From assembly GCF_018614775.1 (NCBI RefSeq), contig NZ_JAGGOF010000082.1:1-52740 (forward strand): a stretch of 52,740 nucleotides of DNA, written 5' to 3'. The translations under genes were made by a program, and so were the position numbers. Of the stretch, positions 52,162-52,740 are shown piece after piece (the stretch's first letter is position 1; every line of letters starts with the position of its first letter). The notes beneath the pieces are model-generated. The model had not been told where the DNA came from and searched no databases. It saw nothing but the letters and a program-made list of their open reading frames with translations. The DNA comes from Pseudomonas fluorescens. Lineage in GTDB: Bacteria > Pseudomonadota > Gammaproteobacteria > Pseudomonadales > Pseudomonadaceae.

Positions 52162-52740
52162 ATGAGCCTAACGCAAGATCAGCATCGCCGTTGGGTGTCC
52201 AGCTTCTTCAAATCGAAGATCGGAGAGTTTGACTTTTGCTTGCACTCAGTCGTCGAATGCTGTGATCAATCAATGCACAGATTCCGCAATGGGCAGCAGG
52301 GAAACGAACCTACGGAAAATAGGATCGTCTACGCATTCTCAGCGTTTAGTAACACTGTTCAAACTCTCAAGGACGGCGGCTCAACGTTTCTGAGGCCGAA
52401 GATAACATGGCGTGATATCGAAAATCTGCGGCATGGGAAGTTCATGTGGCTCAGCAGGAATGCAGCTACTCATGATGGTAATCCGGTGATAAGCGCATGG
52501 TCAGACGGACGCTACTACGTACCAAATGACATTTACCGGTTTGGTTCTAGTGGTGAGCTTATTAAAATTCCGGCGCCGGCTGTGGATGTGGCCCAATTCT
52601 GTCTTGAGTTTGCGAGTGATTTCAGTGCTTTTCTTGAGGCGCGTCTTAACTCTATTGGTTCCATAGAGGGGGCAACACTCAACATTGCGGAGATCCAACA
52701 CTTCCTGCGTTCGCCTGTGGCGGCGTTTTTCAAGGTAGTT
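52162..52740 (+). CDS. hypothetical protein, 3' end beyond the window
   Basis: An open frame of 193 codons runs from ATG 52162 to the window edge without a stop. AGGA at 52154-52157 precedes it, and in-frame upstream starts exist at 52135 and 52054. The translation (WVSSFFKSKIGEFDFCLHSV, FRNGQQGNEPTENRIVYAFS, FLRPKITWRDIENLRHGKFM, WLSRNAATHDGNPVISAWSD, GRYYVPNDIYRFGSSGELIK, LEFASDFSAFLEARLNSIGS) looks like a real soluble protein but matches no family I can name. GC content and codon use are clearly lower than in the neighbouring genes, suggesting horizontally acquired DNA. Confidence 0.75.
   Translation, partial: MSLTQDQHRRWVSSFFKSKIGEFDFCLHSVVECCDQSMHRFRNGQQGNEPTENRIVYAFSAFSNTVQTLKDGGSTFLRPKITWRDIENLRHGKFMWLSRNAATHDGNPVISAWSDGRYYVPNDIYRFGSSGELIKIPAPAVDVAQFCLEFASDFSAFLEARLNSIGSIEGATLNIAEIQHFLRSPVAAFFKVV

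Noticed and set aside
1..52740. CRISPR arrays, intact insertion sequences, tRNA genes, riboswitches
   Set aside because: I found no regularly spaced direct repeats, no transposase frame, and no tRNA cloverleaf; the only repeats are REP-type palindromes.

Overview
The window reads as a chromosomal segment of a fluorescent-group Pseudomonas. It has high GC content, Pseudomonas-type 5S rRNA, the recC-recB-recD gene order, a yfiR-yfiN-yfiB (tpbB) operon, and REP/REPIN palindromes of the 'GTGGGAGCG...' type seen in P. fluorescens-like genomes. Gene names rest on protein motifs and family knowledge read by eye. No database search was possible.

Layout. (1) 1-320: the 3' end of an rRNA operon (spacer, 5S rRNA, terminator). 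(2) 427-9652: recC, recB and recD, coupled by ATGA overlaps, encoding the RecBCD recombination/repair nuclease-helicase. (3) 9788-12135: yfiR-yfiN-yfiB, a cell-envelope-sensing diguanylate cyclase module. (4) 12132-16064: a LysR regulator divergent from mmsA-mmsB (valine/methylmalonate-semialdehyde catabolism), then a small cupin. (5) 16163-21595: LysR regulators, a TauE/SafE permease, an ABM-type monooxygenase, an MdaB-like quinone reductase and a SulP permease. (6) 21948-25658: a GntP-type permease, an RpiR regulator and an N-acyl-D-amino-acid deacylase, which look like one catabolic operon behind a perfect inverted repeat. (7) 25668-40329: a scar of a glyoxalase-family gene beside a four-gene insecticidal Tc toxin operon on the minus strand, with a split TcA (840 + 1531 aa), TcB (1495 aa) and TcC (944 aa). 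TcC ends in a C-terminal toxin domain I do not recognise. (8) 40748-44458: an HBM-type chemoreceptor, a membrane-anchored histidine phosphatase and a PAP2 phosphatase. (9) 44459-47877: an accessory patch holding a DUF6124-like small protein behind a complex RNA leader, an LRR protein, and a DUF1016/YhcG-type PD-(D/E)XK nuclease. (10) 47996-51763: SDR, AraC, LysR and NmrA-like genes. (11) 51891-52740: a strong terminator followed by lower-GC DNA with a partial hypothetical gene that runs off the window and looks like the edge of another accessory region.

The most striking observation is in the leader of the DUF6124-like gene (44736-44963). It folds as a three-stem RNA whose two unpaired segments are antisense to two short motifs. 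Those motifs occur once upstream of the RNA and once downstream, where one covers the gene's Shine-Dalgarno. This is the layout of the phage P4 (seqA/cI-seqB/seqC) and P1/P7 C4 antisense immunity circuits, here placed in front of a chromosomal host gene. The Tc operon with its orphan effector domain and the translationally coupled LRR/nuclease pair are the next most interesting items.
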